A DNA stretch of 64,000 bases from Epiperipatus broadwayi (taxonomy: Eukaryota; Onychophora; Udeonychophora; Euonychophora; Peripatidae). The stretch is from positions 237,501 to 301,500 of the forward strand of contig JAQFVV010006246.1 of NCBI GenBank assembly GCA_028023455.1, given 5' to 3'. Positions 51,601 through 62,291 of this stretch are shown one piece after another. Numbering within the stretch: the first letter of the stretch is position 1; every line of letters begins with the position of its first letter. Under the pieces are notes generated by a model. It had not been told where the DNA came from. It did no database searches and saw nothing but the letters and a program-made list of their open reading frames with translations. A program made the translations under genes and the position numbers.

Positions 51601-53427
51601 TAAAAATAATCCTTGGTTTTAGTATTTAGGACGATAATTATTAAATCATAATATTAAAGAATTATTCCCACGAAGCTTCTTAATCTTCTCTACCAATATT
51701 CTCTGCATATCCGATGCATCAATCCATCTAATTTAACTTTTAAAAAATATTCGATAAACTTTTACGTACTATTTGTATTTCCATGGATCCATCTTTTATT
51801 CAACTATGTGTTCACTTTTTTATATATGTTTCCTTCTTGATACATTTAAACTTTCGTTTGGTATTTTTATATATCACTTTAAAAAATAAAAAAAAATGTT
51901 ACCTTCAGAAAGGATATAACATTTTACTCCTTTGAATATCATATTATATAAACGATTCATAAGATATAATTGTCTTATTACTATTTAAAAAATAAATCTG
52001 GGATAGGCTTATAAATAATACGTTTCAATACATTTTTTTAGACTCCGTATAATGTCCGAGCTGTGGGTTTTTTTTTTTTTTTTATGTACCAAAACAGTTC
52101 TTCGGTGAAATATTAATAAAGCTGTATCAATAAATATTTCAAACATTTTTTCAGCATTACAACTTATATCCATTTTATTTCGTAGTATATCCATCCTTTT
52201 TTGCGAATCTTAGGTTAAATTTTTAGATAAAATACGACTGATAAAGGAACTTTAAAAAATTTAACAAAGCATGTTAAACGAAATTATTAAAATATTTTTT
52301 AGTTTACACTCTCTTTTTTTGCAAGTTACTGTTAAAAATTATCAATTAGTTTTTTTTTTTCAAATAAATTATGAGAAAGTACTAAAAAAAATTGACTAAA
52401 ATAAAAAAAATTTAAAATACTATCTTTTGATAGTTATAATTTACCTTTCTCCGGTTTCAATACATTATTAATCTCCCCTTATACCCCCATGCAAATCATA
52501 TTTATAGTCTGTAAGAATACCTTATCCTATTGGTTAATTCTTACTTTAGCTTGAGAACAAATTTACATATTTTTAGTTTATAGTAGAATTAAATTTCAAA
52601 ATTAGAAATTATGATGTAATTATTATTTTATTAAAATGATTTACACATTTAAAATAACATTTAAAATAACCTTAATAACTTATTCCATATATCTATTTTT
52701 ATTTAAACAAAATATTTAATTTTTATATTATGAATGTATTCATCTTTATTACATCATTTAAGCATGTTATACGGTAGTTAACTTAATGTTTAATACTATT
52801 TACTTTTATGATAGGCAACAATTCCATCCAATTCTATACTGCAATTTCAAAATATTTTAAACTTTATTATTAACTCAAACAAACATGTGTGTGAGAGTAT
52901 ACATTAAAAGTCACATAATTAATAACTTTAACAGACGATTTTTAATCTATTTCTCTGCCTAGATTTATAAAATTGATACACTTATTATATTATATAAAAT
53001 AATTATAAAAAATTTGGAAGAACAATTTAGAAAATATAGAACTAGATATAATTTTCACCATCATAAAGTTTATTTTAAAATATACTATATTAATTTTGAC
53101 TATTTAAATATGATTACAAATTTATACATAGCATTTATTAACTATAAGTTTTAAACTATTAAAATCGAATTTTTTAAATATAATTTTAATTATTTATAGC
53201 TGTGTTATTTAATATGGCCAGCTTTTACAACCATATGAAACAATATTTTAAGCATTACATAACTATTTTTAAATGGTTTTATATACTATGTATTCTCTTT
53301 AGCTTCAAATTGTACTTTAAAGATATAATTGACTTATTATAATTAATGTATTAAAAGAACATATTCTAAATTTAATTTTTTTTAGTAATTGACTGTTATA
53401 AACAATTACTGACCTATAGAAAAGGGC

Positions 53428-53430
<3 letters not shown>
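48629..53430 (+). mobile_element. 4.6-4.8-kb non-coding dispersed repeat, copy 2
   Basis: Diverged copy of 12701-17278 in the same orientation with the landmarks in the same order. It ends AAAGGGCACA directly before a TA run, as copy 1 does. The left boundary is approximate (TGTAAT at 48629 is the best candidate). No coding capacity. Divergence is considerable, with many indels, so the two copies are old. Confidence 0.6.

Positions 53431-53458
<28 letters not shown>
53431..53458. repeat. (TA)n tract
   Basis: Junction between the 4.6-kb repeat and the first hammerhead-bearing array. Confidence 0.95.
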
Positions 53459-53461
<3 letters not shown>

Positions 53462-53605
53462 AAACAAAAATGCAAGTTAAAAAACTTGCTAACGCTTGTA
53501 TTTATGTCCACAGATGGCATCCTACCAAAAACACCTATCAAGCGTATATTTCGTTTACATAAACGTCAGAGTAGTTAGTATTCACTATCTCTAACTATAA
53601 TTCCA

Positions 53606-53649
53606 CTTTCAGATCATGATTTCAAGCTATTTGCTCTCGTCAGTGAAAG
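53606..53649 (-). ncRNA. Hammerhead ribozyme, type I (array 1, inverted copy)
   Basis: Read on the minus strand: stem I CUUUCA pairs with UGAAAG; core CUGACGA; stem II GAGC, loop AAAUA, GCUU (one G-U pair); GAAA; palindromic stem III AUCAUGAU; cleavage expected after the C of UC. All invariant core bases are present. This is the best-formed copy of array 1. Confidence 0.85.
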
Positions 53650-53840
53650 ACAGGAATAAAGAAACTAGATCTAAATACAAACTCTGAGCATTTATGAAAC
53701 AATTTCTAGCTTGTATTTATGTCCACAGATGGCATCCTACCAAAAACACCTATCAAGCGTATATTTCGTTTACATAAATGTCAGAGTAGTTAGTATAAAC
53801 GCTCAGAGTTTGTATTTAGATCTAGTTTCTTTATTCCTGT

Positions 53841-53884
53841 CTTTCACTGACGATAGCAAATAGCTTGAAATCATGATCTGAAAG
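53841..53884 (+). ncRNA. Hammerhead ribozyme, type I (array 1, unit 1)
   Basis: Stem I CUUUCA/UGAAAG, core CUGACGA, stem II UAGC-AAAUA-GCUU with a U-U mismatch at its base, GAAA, stem III AUCAUGAU, predicted cleavage after C 53878. Short palindromic stem III is typical of animal repeats, which are thought to work as dimers. Confidence 0.8.
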
Positions 53885-54249
53885 TGGAATTATAGTTAGA
53901 GATAGTGAATACTAACTACTCTGACGTTTATGTAAACGAAATATATGCTTGATAGGTGTTTTTGGTAGGACGCCATCTGTGGACATAAATACAAGCGTTA
54001 GCAAGTTTTTTAACTTGCATTTTTGTTTATCATAAATGTACCTTTGAGGTCTTTCTTGCAATGATATAGATTGCAGAGGCTTCTACTATGTGGTGATGTT
54101 GAACTGAGATCAGACCCATATAGCTATCTGGTTTGCTATGCTGAGTTTGAAGACATTACGTGTCTAAAAAATTCACGCTTGCAAGCTGAATAGAAATTGT
54201 TTCATAAACGCTCAGAGTTTGTATTTAGATCTAGTTTCTTTATTCCTGT

Positions 54250-54293
54250 CTTTCACTGACGATAGCAAATAGCTTGAAATCATGATCTGAAAG
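54250..54293 (+). ncRNA. Hammerhead ribozyme, type I (array 1, unit 2)
   Basis: Identical in core and stems to unit 1, 409 bp downstream of it. Confidence 0.8.
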
Positions 54294-54658
54294 TGGAATT
54301 ATAGTTAGAGATAGTGAATACTAACTACTCTGACGTTTATGTAAACGAAATATACGCTTGATAGGTGTTTTTGGTAGGTCGCCATCTGTGGACATAAATA
54401 CAAGCGTTAGCAAGTTTTTTAACTTGCATTTTTGTTTATCATAAATGTACCTTTGAGGTCTTTCTTGCAATGATATAGATTGCAGAGGCTTCTACTATGT
54501 GGTGATGCTGAACTGAGATCAGACCCATATAGCTATCTGGTTTGCTATGCTGAGTTTGAAGACATTACGTGTCTAAAAAATTCACGCTTGCAAGCTGAAT
54601 AGAAATTGTTTCATAAACGCTCAGAGTTTGTATTTTGATCTAGTTTCTTTATTCCTGT

Positions 54659-54702
54659 CTTTCACTGACGATAGCAAATAGCTTGAAATCATGATCTGAA
54701 AG
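54659..54702 (+). ncRNA. Hammerhead ribozyme, type I (array 1, unit 3)
   Basis: Identical in core and stems to units 1 and 2. With unit 2 it would release a 409-nt monomer from a transcript of the array. Confidence 0.8.
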
Positions 54703-54793
54703 TGGAATTATAGTTAGAGATAGTGAATACTAACTACTCTGACGTTTATGTAAACGAAATATACGCTTGATAGGTGTTTTTGGTAGGATGCCA

Positions 54794-54799
<6 letters not shown>

Positions 54800-54834
<35 letters not shown>

Positions 54835-54875
54835 TTTGACTATATATATATATATATATATATAGTCAAAATAAG
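54800..54875. repeat. TA-rich palindrome between arrays 1 and 2
   Basis: Two TA runs around a short core; ATTTTGAC before and GTCAAAAT after the second run form a hairpin. GTCAAAAT is also the start of array 2, so the left end of array 2 is itself palindromic. Confidence 0.85.
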
Positions 54876-55008
54876 AGTCATAGATCAATTCATAGATCAC
54901 ATGACCCTATCTCTTAAGCTTGTAAGTTATAAACAGTGAGGATTGCCAATTCCTCTACAAGCTTTATGATAAATGCTTAGCATATCTCTGCCAGGAACCC
55001 CACCCCAA

Positions 55009-55051
55009 ACCCCTGACCATGGTTTAGTGCTTTGGCACTCCTCAAAGATGT
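55009..55051 (-). ncRNA. Degenerate hammerhead (array 2, minus unit)
   Basis: On the minus strand the stems are kept (stem II GUGC-CAAA-GCAC, stem III ACCAUGGU) but the core reads UUGAGGA instead of CUGAGGA and UAAA instead of GAAA. Both are invariant positions, so it is probably inactive. Confidence 0.7.
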
Positions 55052-55361
55052 GTCAGGGTAGGTTCAGACACTAGATCTAAAAATACCAACCCAAAGCTAA
55101 GCACTTAGCTAAAAGTTATCTATTGAGTAGAAAATCTGAAATTTTCAGACATCTACATGTCTTCAAACCCAGCTATCCAACTCAAATATCTATATGGGGC
55201 TGATAGATCTTCAGCCATACCATATATTAGTAGTCATAGCAATATAAAATTGCATAAGACTTTTGGCAGAGACTATAAATAGTCAAAATAAGAGTCACAG
55301 ATCAATTCATAGATCACATGACCCTATCTCTTAAGCTTGTAAGTTAAAAACAGTGAGGATG

Positions 55362-55396
55362 AAGAGTGCCAAAGCACGAAACCATGGTCAGGGGTT
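55362..55396 (+). ncRNA. Truncated hammerhead at the inversion point of array 2
   Basis: Stem II GUGC-CAAA-GCAC, GAAA, stem III ACCAUGGU and 3' stem I AGGGGU are present, but the 5' stem I strand and the start of the core are replaced by the inverted sequence. The orientation switch therefore falls within the ribozyme. Confidence 0.65.
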
Positions 55397-55785
55397 TGGG
55401 GAGAGGTTCCTGACAGAGATATTTTAAGTGCTGACTCTGGCTAAGCATTTATCATAAAGCTTGTAGAGGAATTGGCAATCCTCACTGTTTATAACTTACA
55501 AGCTTAAGAGATAGGGTCATGTGATCTATTAATTGATCTATGACTCTTATTTTGACTATTTATAGACTCTTCCAAAAGTCTTATGCAATTTTATATTGCT
55601 ATGACTACTAATATATGGTATGGCTGAAGATCTATCAGCCCCATATAGCTATTTGAGTTGGATAGGTGGTTTTGAAGACATGTAGATATCTGAAAATTTC
55701 AGATTTTTCACTCAATAGATAACTTTTAGCTAAGTGCTTAGCTTGGGTTGGTATTTTTAGATCTAGTGTCTGAACCTACCCTGAC

Positions 55786-55828
55786 ACCTCTCTGAGGAGT
55801 GCCAAAGCATGAAACCATGGTCAGGGGT
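55786..55828 (+). ncRNA. Hammerhead ribozyme, type I (array 2)
   Basis: Stem I ACCUCU pairs with AGGGGU (one U-G); core CUGAGGA at 55792-55798; stem II GUGC, loop CAAA, GCAU (one G-U); GAAA; palindromic stem III ACCAUGGU; cleavage expected after C 55822. All invariant core positions are present, although stems differ from array 1, that is, the pairing is conserved while the bases are not. Confidence 0.85.
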
Positions 55829-55920
55829 TTGGGGAGGGGTTCCTGACAGAGATATTTTAAGTGCTGGCTCTGGCTAAGCATTTATCATAAAGCTTGTAGA
55901 GGAATTGGCAATCCTCACTG

Positions 55921-56029
<109 letters not shown>

Positions 56030-56408
56030 AGTTTGTTTGTAACTAATACACATTAGATATGGAAATGTGATCTAAATGTCCATGATGTAATTAATTAATT
56101 AATTAATACAGAAGAAAAAATTGCAGTAATTCATGAAAGGATTTCATTAAACAATTTTTATCCTAATTTAAATATTGCAAATTTATTTTCTTTTAAATAG
56201 TGTCTATTCTGCACTAACTTCTGAGCACTAAGACACTTTTTTGTGTGTATATGTTTTTATTACTGAAATTATTTTTTGTGTGTGAAAAACTTATATACTG
56301 TAGTAGATTCACATGAACACTGAGATTCAGACAATGCCAGCAAATCATTGCTATTGCTCATGTTTGATTGGTTTGTATTTCTTCCAGAAATGTTATAGTG
56401 ATTATTGG

Positions 56409-56641
56409 TCATACTACTTGTATTGTTACTGTTAGGATTGGTTGTAGTATCCTATCCTGTCTTCTGGTGGATCCAAATATGATAATTAGCTTCAAGGGAT
56501 TAACCATAATTTCAGGTAGTAAATTTAGACCTTCTTGTCCTTCACCATCAATGACATATACAATATCAAAATTTAAAACCCTGCTTAAATCAGGCAGATG
56601 TATGAATGCAATTTCATCTGGGGGATATTCACCAAACAAGA
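56409..56641 (-). other. Candidate coding exon, unidentified
   Basis: The minus strand is open for 76 codons and has a protein-like composition (for example EYPPDEIAFIHLPDLSR and FDIVYVIDGEGQEG), unlike the low-complexity frames around it. It is directly preceded by a plausible 3' splice site (ATAATTTTCAG). I do not recognise the family. The frame ends with a stop and no clear donor site, so it may be a last exon, a relic of a retroelement, or chance. Confidence 0.3.
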
Positions 56642-58381
56642 CTGAAAATTATCATTATGATTTATAAATGCTAGTTTGATGGTATGTGAGGTTTATTTTG
56701 TGTCTGTAGATTATAAGGAATATGAACATCCGATTATGTTGGACACGTAAGAAGCTTATTGGTTTCATTTAAAGCAGAATGACCAGAAGGCTGATTCAAT
56801 CCCTTCTGAGAAATTCTCACATCAGAATGGTCACAGCTTCAAGTCGATCAGAAACAATCAATTTTTGAGCTACAGTAGTGTTTTTACACTTATTTTAAAG
56901 CTTATAACATACCATAAGATGCTGTCCTTTCTAGAATTACTTTACAAGAAAAAAGTCAATAATATTGACATATGAAGCTACAAAATGTGAGAAGGCAGGT
57001 TTTCCTAGTTGCTGATTGGTTGGTTCGCATTTCAGACACTAGAAGAGCATCTGTCAATAATTTTCACTGCTCCAACTTCTGTTTTGACTTTGAAATTGAA
57101 ATTTAATGTCTTAGTTAGTGTTTTTATTATTTTTCATACATATTATAAATTATTTTCATAAAATATGCTGAAAATATAATTATTTTAGAAAAATAGTAAG
57201 ATTTTAGTAAAAATTTTTTATACTTTTACAAGAACATAAATTACATTTAAATATCAGCCTCTCAAGCTAATTGTGCATGCACTTTTGCGAGTGTTAATAA
57301 TAATAAATGAATACTTTCCTCTCCAATACAAGATATAGTATTTATGCAGGAATAAAATGAATCTATGTATTTCTACAACTCAAATGCTTATATATGAGCA
57401 AATCTGAAGTACTGGCAAGGAAGCCAGTGCTAACAGCAATTTTGAGACCTGTCAACAATTTTCATTGCACCAAGCTCTTTATTTCATTTTCAAACAAAAA
57501 TAAATAATTTAGAGTATTTTTCTGGCATTTATTTACATATTATAATGTATTTTGGTAAAATATGTTGAAAATAAAATTATTTTAAGAAAATAGTAACATT
57601 TCAGTAAAAACATATTTTACACTAATGTAAATTGAGAAAGAAATCAATGATATCTTCAGAACTTTCTAATTTGTTACAAACTTTCTTTTTAGATCTTCCA
57701 CTAGCAAATATTTTTATAATTATAAATATAAATTTATTTTTGAAAAAAACTTTCATTCACTTTTATAATCTTACAAATTATTAATATATTTTTTACAAAC
57801 GAAACTAACATGAATATAATATTAAAAGAGGAATATATTTTACGGCTAACTTTGTTAATTGATCAATCAAAAGTTGTAAAACTTGGCCAATGAAAATAAA
57901 ATAAAAATTCCAACAAAAATGTTAAATGAGGTTGTATAATGGGTTTCCTAAAAAGTGACAAAACAGGGACATAAAATTTAGAACAGGAGAGTTTCTCACC
58001 AGATCACAATGATAATGGCCAACATACTTATTCACTGGAGGAATATGATTATTCCCAATTAAATTATCACTTAAGTGTGATAAACAGCCACCAAAATCAG
58101 GGTTATTCATAGAAAAATCAATCATGTAGTTACCTGTACTGGCAAAGGTATATGAAGAATGTGAAGCACTTGGACCATTGAAATGTCATGGAACATTTTT
58201 GGGGAGGAACATTACTAAAACTTTTCATATCACATAAAGGTAATACAAGATATGGAATGATTTCATATGTTTTTATAATCAATATCACAGTATGCCTCAC
58301 AAAAAAAAGAAATGCCTCATCTCAGTTATTCAAAAATTAGTTATTTTATAATCCCTTGCATCATTCTCCTTGAGAGGAAAA
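56642..58381. other. AT-rich DNA with one weak exon-like segment
   Basis: On the minus strand about 58013-58131 is open, preceded by a pyrimidine-rich stretch ending CAG and followed by a donor-like CTG|GTGAGA. It reads NYMIDFSMNNPDFGG and onward, and I do not recognise it. A diverged duplication of roughly 150 bp (near 57120-57210 and 57510-57600, both with AAAATATGYTGAAAATA) is present. Nothing else was seen. Confidence 0.3.
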
Positions 58382-59500
58382 ATGGACAAAGGATGCAACA
58401 TATTGAATCAGTATTAAAATAGATATAATATGTTCTATGATGATGGTGTTAATCTATTAGAAGTTGTAAGGCAACAAGCAGTTGAAAGGCACAAGTGGAA
58501 GAAACAAAAAGAATAAAATCTATAAAAGTAAAAATATGGCTGCATGAATTAATGCAAAAAAAAAATATCAACCAACAATCTGCAAAGTAATCTGCAGGAA
58601 AAAAGAGATTGAAAATAAACTTAGGAGACCTTCAAGGTAAATAAATGTAATGTTAAATTTAGACCTAATATACAGACACAACCCAACAATGTAGAAGAAA
58701 TAACAGAAAAAATGAAGAAGAATGCAATGTTACTTGATCAACAGAATTCAGGGAATCATGTAGAAAATATTTGAGGCCATGGTTGTGGTAATACAAGAGG
58801 ATAAAGAGGTCATGGTAGAGGAATGAATATATTTGAAAACCATGATAGATTTGATAATCATGAAAAATATGGATTTGACAGGTAAAGTGTCAGTGACAAA
58901 AGTTCCGTTAAAGTAATCAATAAAGCCAAAGATCTATTAAAGTAGTTAATAAATGAGATGATTCACTCTCATAATTGAGGATCAATGTGAGATTCTGTTG
59001 TTTATAAAACTCCTGAACAATGGGAAGTTAAATGAACTGAAGATGCTGCAAAAACAAAAAAAAGAAAATATTTATTAAACCCAAAAAGAATGAATAACCA
59101 GAACAAACCTCAATAAATTAGAGAGATGACTTTTGATGATTGCCAAAAAAACTAAAAAAACACATTTGTTCAAAATAAAATTTAAATTTCATAAGGATTA
59201 TGAAAGAGAGAACAATATTCAGTAAAAGAAAACATTTGTTCTGAAAAAAAAAAAACAGAATCAAAAAAATGGGGAAAATGAAAAGGAAGCAAGTCTTTCA
59301 ACATGGATGTTAGAAGCAGTTGGTGAAAATTGAAATCATTTTTTTTGATTATTTTCATAGTGGAGTATGTGGTAGTCATGGTGGTATTGACAATAGAGGT
59401 AGTCATTGTGGATGAGGTGGGTGTGAATGTGCACATAAAAGATATACATCTCACAGCACAGCTCTCACAGTTTGATGATGAAATAATTTACCCTCATTAA
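58382..59500 (+). pseudogene. Decayed SERBP1/HABP4/vig-family gene copy, no introns visible
   Basis: Family members are RGG-rich RNA- and ribosome-binding proteins. Scattered over three frames, in family order: NRYNMFYDDGVNLLEVVRQQ near 58.41-58.47 kb (the N-terminal region, usually ...DPLEVLRQQ), a Gly-rich RGG box near 58.78-58.83 kb in which Arg codons have become His, Cys or stop, FDR-stop-SVSDKSSVK near 58.87-58.91 kb (family FDRHSGSDKSSVK), SHN-stop-GSM-stop-D near 58.97 kb (family hallmark SHNWG), TPEQWEVK, then EMTFDD near 59.13 kb (family EMTLDEW), a second decayed RGG box near 59.36-59.42 kb, and a DDE...PSL end. At about 370 codons it has the family length with no intron gaps, so a processed retrocopy is likely. 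Many losses are CGN to TGN or CAN. Confidence 0.75.
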
Positions 59501-60103
59501 TAAATAAAAGAACCAATTAATATATGGCTTTTCTTTAATTTGTGTTAGAAGAAAAGGAATGGTGTAAATATATCACTTTTCCAAAACTAGTCAACAATAA
59601 TACCATCAAAACTTCACATGAGTTCAGATCTATGTCACTATACAAGCAAATGAAATTGGTTTGAAAACATTATGATGTTGTCATTTTGGATTCTTAGCTT
59701 TATAATTGACCAAATAGGTAAAAGGGGGTGCTGGAGGATTGCATTTAAATCCTAAGATCTATGTGTAGTGCTTGCAAATCCAAGACCCCTCACTGATGAA
59801 AACCACTAGCTAGAAACTAATCTGGGGATGTTGTATGAGTATGCAATAGATGGAGATTTTATGCACAAACCTTCCTGCATCCATTGACTATATAGTCTGG
59901 CACTTGGTGGCACTACAGTATGTAGACTTTTGTGCTGTTATTGTCCCAATAATGTAAATTAAAACTAAATCATTGTAACTCATGTTTGATATGGCTTTAT
60001 ACATATGTGTATTTTACACAAAAATGTACAAAGAATTTACATGCCTTATAGAGTGTATTATAATATATATCTATTAAATCACTGAAATTGTTTATTTAAA
60101 TAC
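59501..60103. other. AT-rich DNA, no gene recognised
   Basis: An AATAAA-like stretch follows the pseudogene end. A GC-richer patch near 59.70-59.94 kb (ending GGCACTTGGTGGCACTACAG) looks like part of a dispersed repeat but has no second copy in the window. Confidence 0.4.
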
Positions 60104-60115
60104 AATTCTATCAAA
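60104..60115. repeat. 12-bp direct repeat flanking array 3, left
   Basis: AATTCTATCAAA, repeated at 62497-62508 on the other side of array 3. The first four bases could belong to the array unit on the right side, so the safe length of the duplication is about 8 bp. Confidence 0.6.
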
Positions 60116-60210
60116 TGCACATAGAGAGCGTACCAATAGCTCTAACAAGCTCGTAAATTAACAAGTGCGGTTATGAGAAATATTTAAAATCTCTATCCAG
60201 AACACTCTTA

Positions 60211-60254
60211 TCTCCAGACCATGGTTTCGGGCTTATGGCTCACGTCAGTGGAGA
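60211..60254 (-). ncRNA. Hammerhead ribozyme variant (array 3, minus unit 1)
   Basis: Minus strand: stem I UCUCCA/UGGAGA perfectly paired, core CUGACGU (U where A is invariant), stem II GAGC-CAUAA-GCCC with one A-C mismatch, GAAA, palindromic ACCAUGGU, cleavable UC. Two departures from consensus suggest slow or lost cleavage. Confidence 0.7.
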
Positions 60255-60622
60255 GCTAGAATATTCGGACACTAGACCTAAAATATCAACTCAAAAAACC
60301 AGCACTTATTTCAAACGTATATTTAAGAAGAAACTCTGAATTTTTCGGACATGAAAATGTCTTTAAATCCAGCTATCTAACTTAAATAGCTATATGGGAC
60401 TGAAGTATATTCAGATCTACCATATTCTAATAGGCTCAGCATAGCCAAAGCCTTAAAGGTAAAATTATAATAATTAATAAAGCAAGTCATATATAACATG
60501 ACATTACTTTTATGAGCTTTAATTACAAAAATGCACATAGAGAGCACCAATAGCTCTAACAAGCTCTAAATTAACAAGTGCGTTATGAGAAATATTTAAA
60601 ATCTCTATCCAGAACACTCTTA

Positions 60623-60661
60623 TCTCCAGACCATGGTTTCGCTTATCCACGTCAGTGGAGA
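60623..60661 (-). ncRNA. Hammerhead variant with deletions (array 3, minus unit 2)
   Basis: As unit 1 but stem II is shortened by several single-base losses. These may be sequencing or assembly errors, because the same unit is otherwise identical. Confidence 0.55.
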
Positions 60662-61032
60662 GCTAGAATATTCGGACACTAGACCTAAAATATCAACTCA
60701 AAAAACCAGCACTTATTTCAAACGTATATTTAAGAAGAAACTCTGAATTTTTCGGACATGAAAATGTCTTTAAATCCAGCTATCTAACTTAAATAGCTAT
60801 ATGGGCTGAAGTATATTCAGATCTACCATATTCTAATAGGCTCAGCATAGCCAAAGCCTTAAAGGTAAAATTATAATAATTAATAAAGCAAGTCATATAT
60901 AACATGACATTACTTTTATGAGCTTGTAATTACAAAAATGCACATAGAGAGCGTACCAATAGCTCTAACAAGCTCGTAAATTAACAAGTGCGTTATGAGA
61001 AATATTTAAAATCTCTATCCAGAACACTCTTA

Positions 61033-61072
61033 TCTCCAGACCATGGTTTCGGCTTATCTCACGTCGTGGAGA
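61033..61072 (-). ncRNA. Hammerhead variant with deletions (array 3, minus unit 3)
   Basis: Stem I strands UCUCCA/UGGAGA-like and ACCAUGGU kept; stem II and core have single-base losses (ACGTCGTGG instead of ACGTCAGTGG on the plus strand). Confidence 0.55.
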
Positions 61073-61460
61073 GCTAGAATATTCGGACACTAGACCTAAA
61101 ATATCAACTCAAAAAACCAGCACTTATTTCAAACGTATATTTAAGAAGAAACTCTGAATTTTTCGGACATGAAAATGTCTTTAAATCCAGCTATCTAACT
61201 TAAATAGCTATATGGGACTGAAGTATATTCAGATCTACCATATTCTAATAGGCTCAGCATAGCCAAAGCCTTAAAGGTAAAATTATAATAATTAATAAAG
61301 CAAGTCATATATAACATGACATTACTTTTATGAGCTTGTAATTACAAAAATGCACATAGAGAGCGTACCAATAGCTCAGAGTTTCTTCTTAAATATACGT
61401 TTGAAATAAGTGCTGGTTTTTTGAGTTGATATTTTAGGTCTAGTGTCCGAATATTCTAGC

Positions 61461-61504
61461 TCTCCACTGACGTGAGCCATAAGCCCGAAACCATGGTCTG
61501 GAGA
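61461..61504 (+). ncRNA. Hammerhead ribozyme variant (array 3, plus unit 1)
   Basis: Stem I UCUCCA/UGGAGA, core CUGACGU, stem II GAGC-CAUAA-GCCC, GAAA, stem III ACCAUGGU, predicted cleavage after C 61498. Same core deviation as all array 3 units, so the change predates array expansion. Confidence 0.7.
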
Positions 61505-61875
61505 TAAGAGTGTTCTGGATAGAGATTTTAAATATTTCTCATAACCGCACTTGTTAATTTACGAGCTTGTTAGAGCTATTGGTACGCTCTCTATGTGCAT
61601 TTTTGTAATTACAAGCTCATAAAAGTATGTCATGTTATATATGACTTGCTTTATTAATTATTATAATTTTACCTTTAAGGCTTTGGCTATGCTGAGCCTA
61701 TTAGAATATGGTAGATCTGAATATACTTCAGTCCCATATAGCTATTTAAGTTAGATAGCTGGATTTAAAGACATTTTCATGTCCGAAAAATTCAGAGTTT
61801 CTTCTTAAATATACGTTTGAAATAAGTGCTGGTTTTTTGAGTTGATATTTTAGGTCTAGTGTCCGAAATTCTAGC

Positions 61876-61918
61876 TCTCCACTGACGTGAGCCATAGCCC
61901 GAAACCATGGTCTGGAGA
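61876..61918 (+). ncRNA. Hammerhead ribozyme variant (array 3, plus unit 2)
   Basis: As plus unit 1, with one base fewer in the stem II loop. Confidence 0.7.
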
Positions 61919-62291
61919 TAAGAGTGTTCTGGATAGAGATTTTAAATATTTCTCATAACCGCACTTGTTAATTTACGAGCTTGTTAGAGCTATTGGTACG
62001 CTCTCTATGTGCATTTTTGTAATTACAAGCTCATAAAAGTAATGTCATGTTATATATGACTTGCTTTATTAATTATTATAATTTTACCTTTAAGGCTTTG
62101 GCTATGCTGAGCCTATAAAAATATGGTAGATCTGAATATACTTCAGTCCCATATAGCTATTTAAGTTAGATAGCTGGATTTAAAGACATTTTCATGTCCG
62201 AAAAATTCAGAGTTTCTTCTTAAATATACGTTTGAAATAAGTGCTGGTTTTTTGAGTTGATATTTTAGGTCTAGTGTCCGAATATTCTAGC

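Larger units (their letters stand above)
53459..54798. repeat. Retrozyme-like tandem array 1, 409-bp units, head-to-head
   Basis: On the plus strand the unit starting AAACGCTCAGAGTTTGTA recurs at 53797, 54206 and 54615, exactly 409 bp apart; the third is cut at 54798 by a TA run. To the left, 53459-53796 holds the same sequence in reverse complement, itself a partial unit plus an 86-bp partial repeat (starts 53496 and 53711). Each unit carries a hammerhead ribozyme, and downstream boxes (CCCATATAGCTAT, TTTGAAGACAT, AAAAATTCA) are shared with arrays 2 and 3. No coding capacity. The design matches animal retrozymes. An ordinary satellite that carries a hammerhead is the alternative. Confidence 0.85.
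54863..55920. repeat. Retrozyme-like tandem array 2, 417-433-bp units, head-to-head
   Basis: Minus-orientation units start at 54863 and 55280 (period 417), the second broken off near 55360. From there the sequence runs in plus orientation: CCATGG of the ribozyme at 55382 and 55815, period 433. The right end, at CCTCACTGTT, meets a 107-bp TA run. Boxes shared with arrays 1 and 3 occur in the same order: AGATCTAGTGTCTGAA, the hammerhead, CCCATATAGCTATTTGAGTT, TTTGAAGACAT and GAAAATTTCAGA. Divergence from the other arrays is large outside the boxes, so it is a separate subfamily. Confidence 0.85.
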
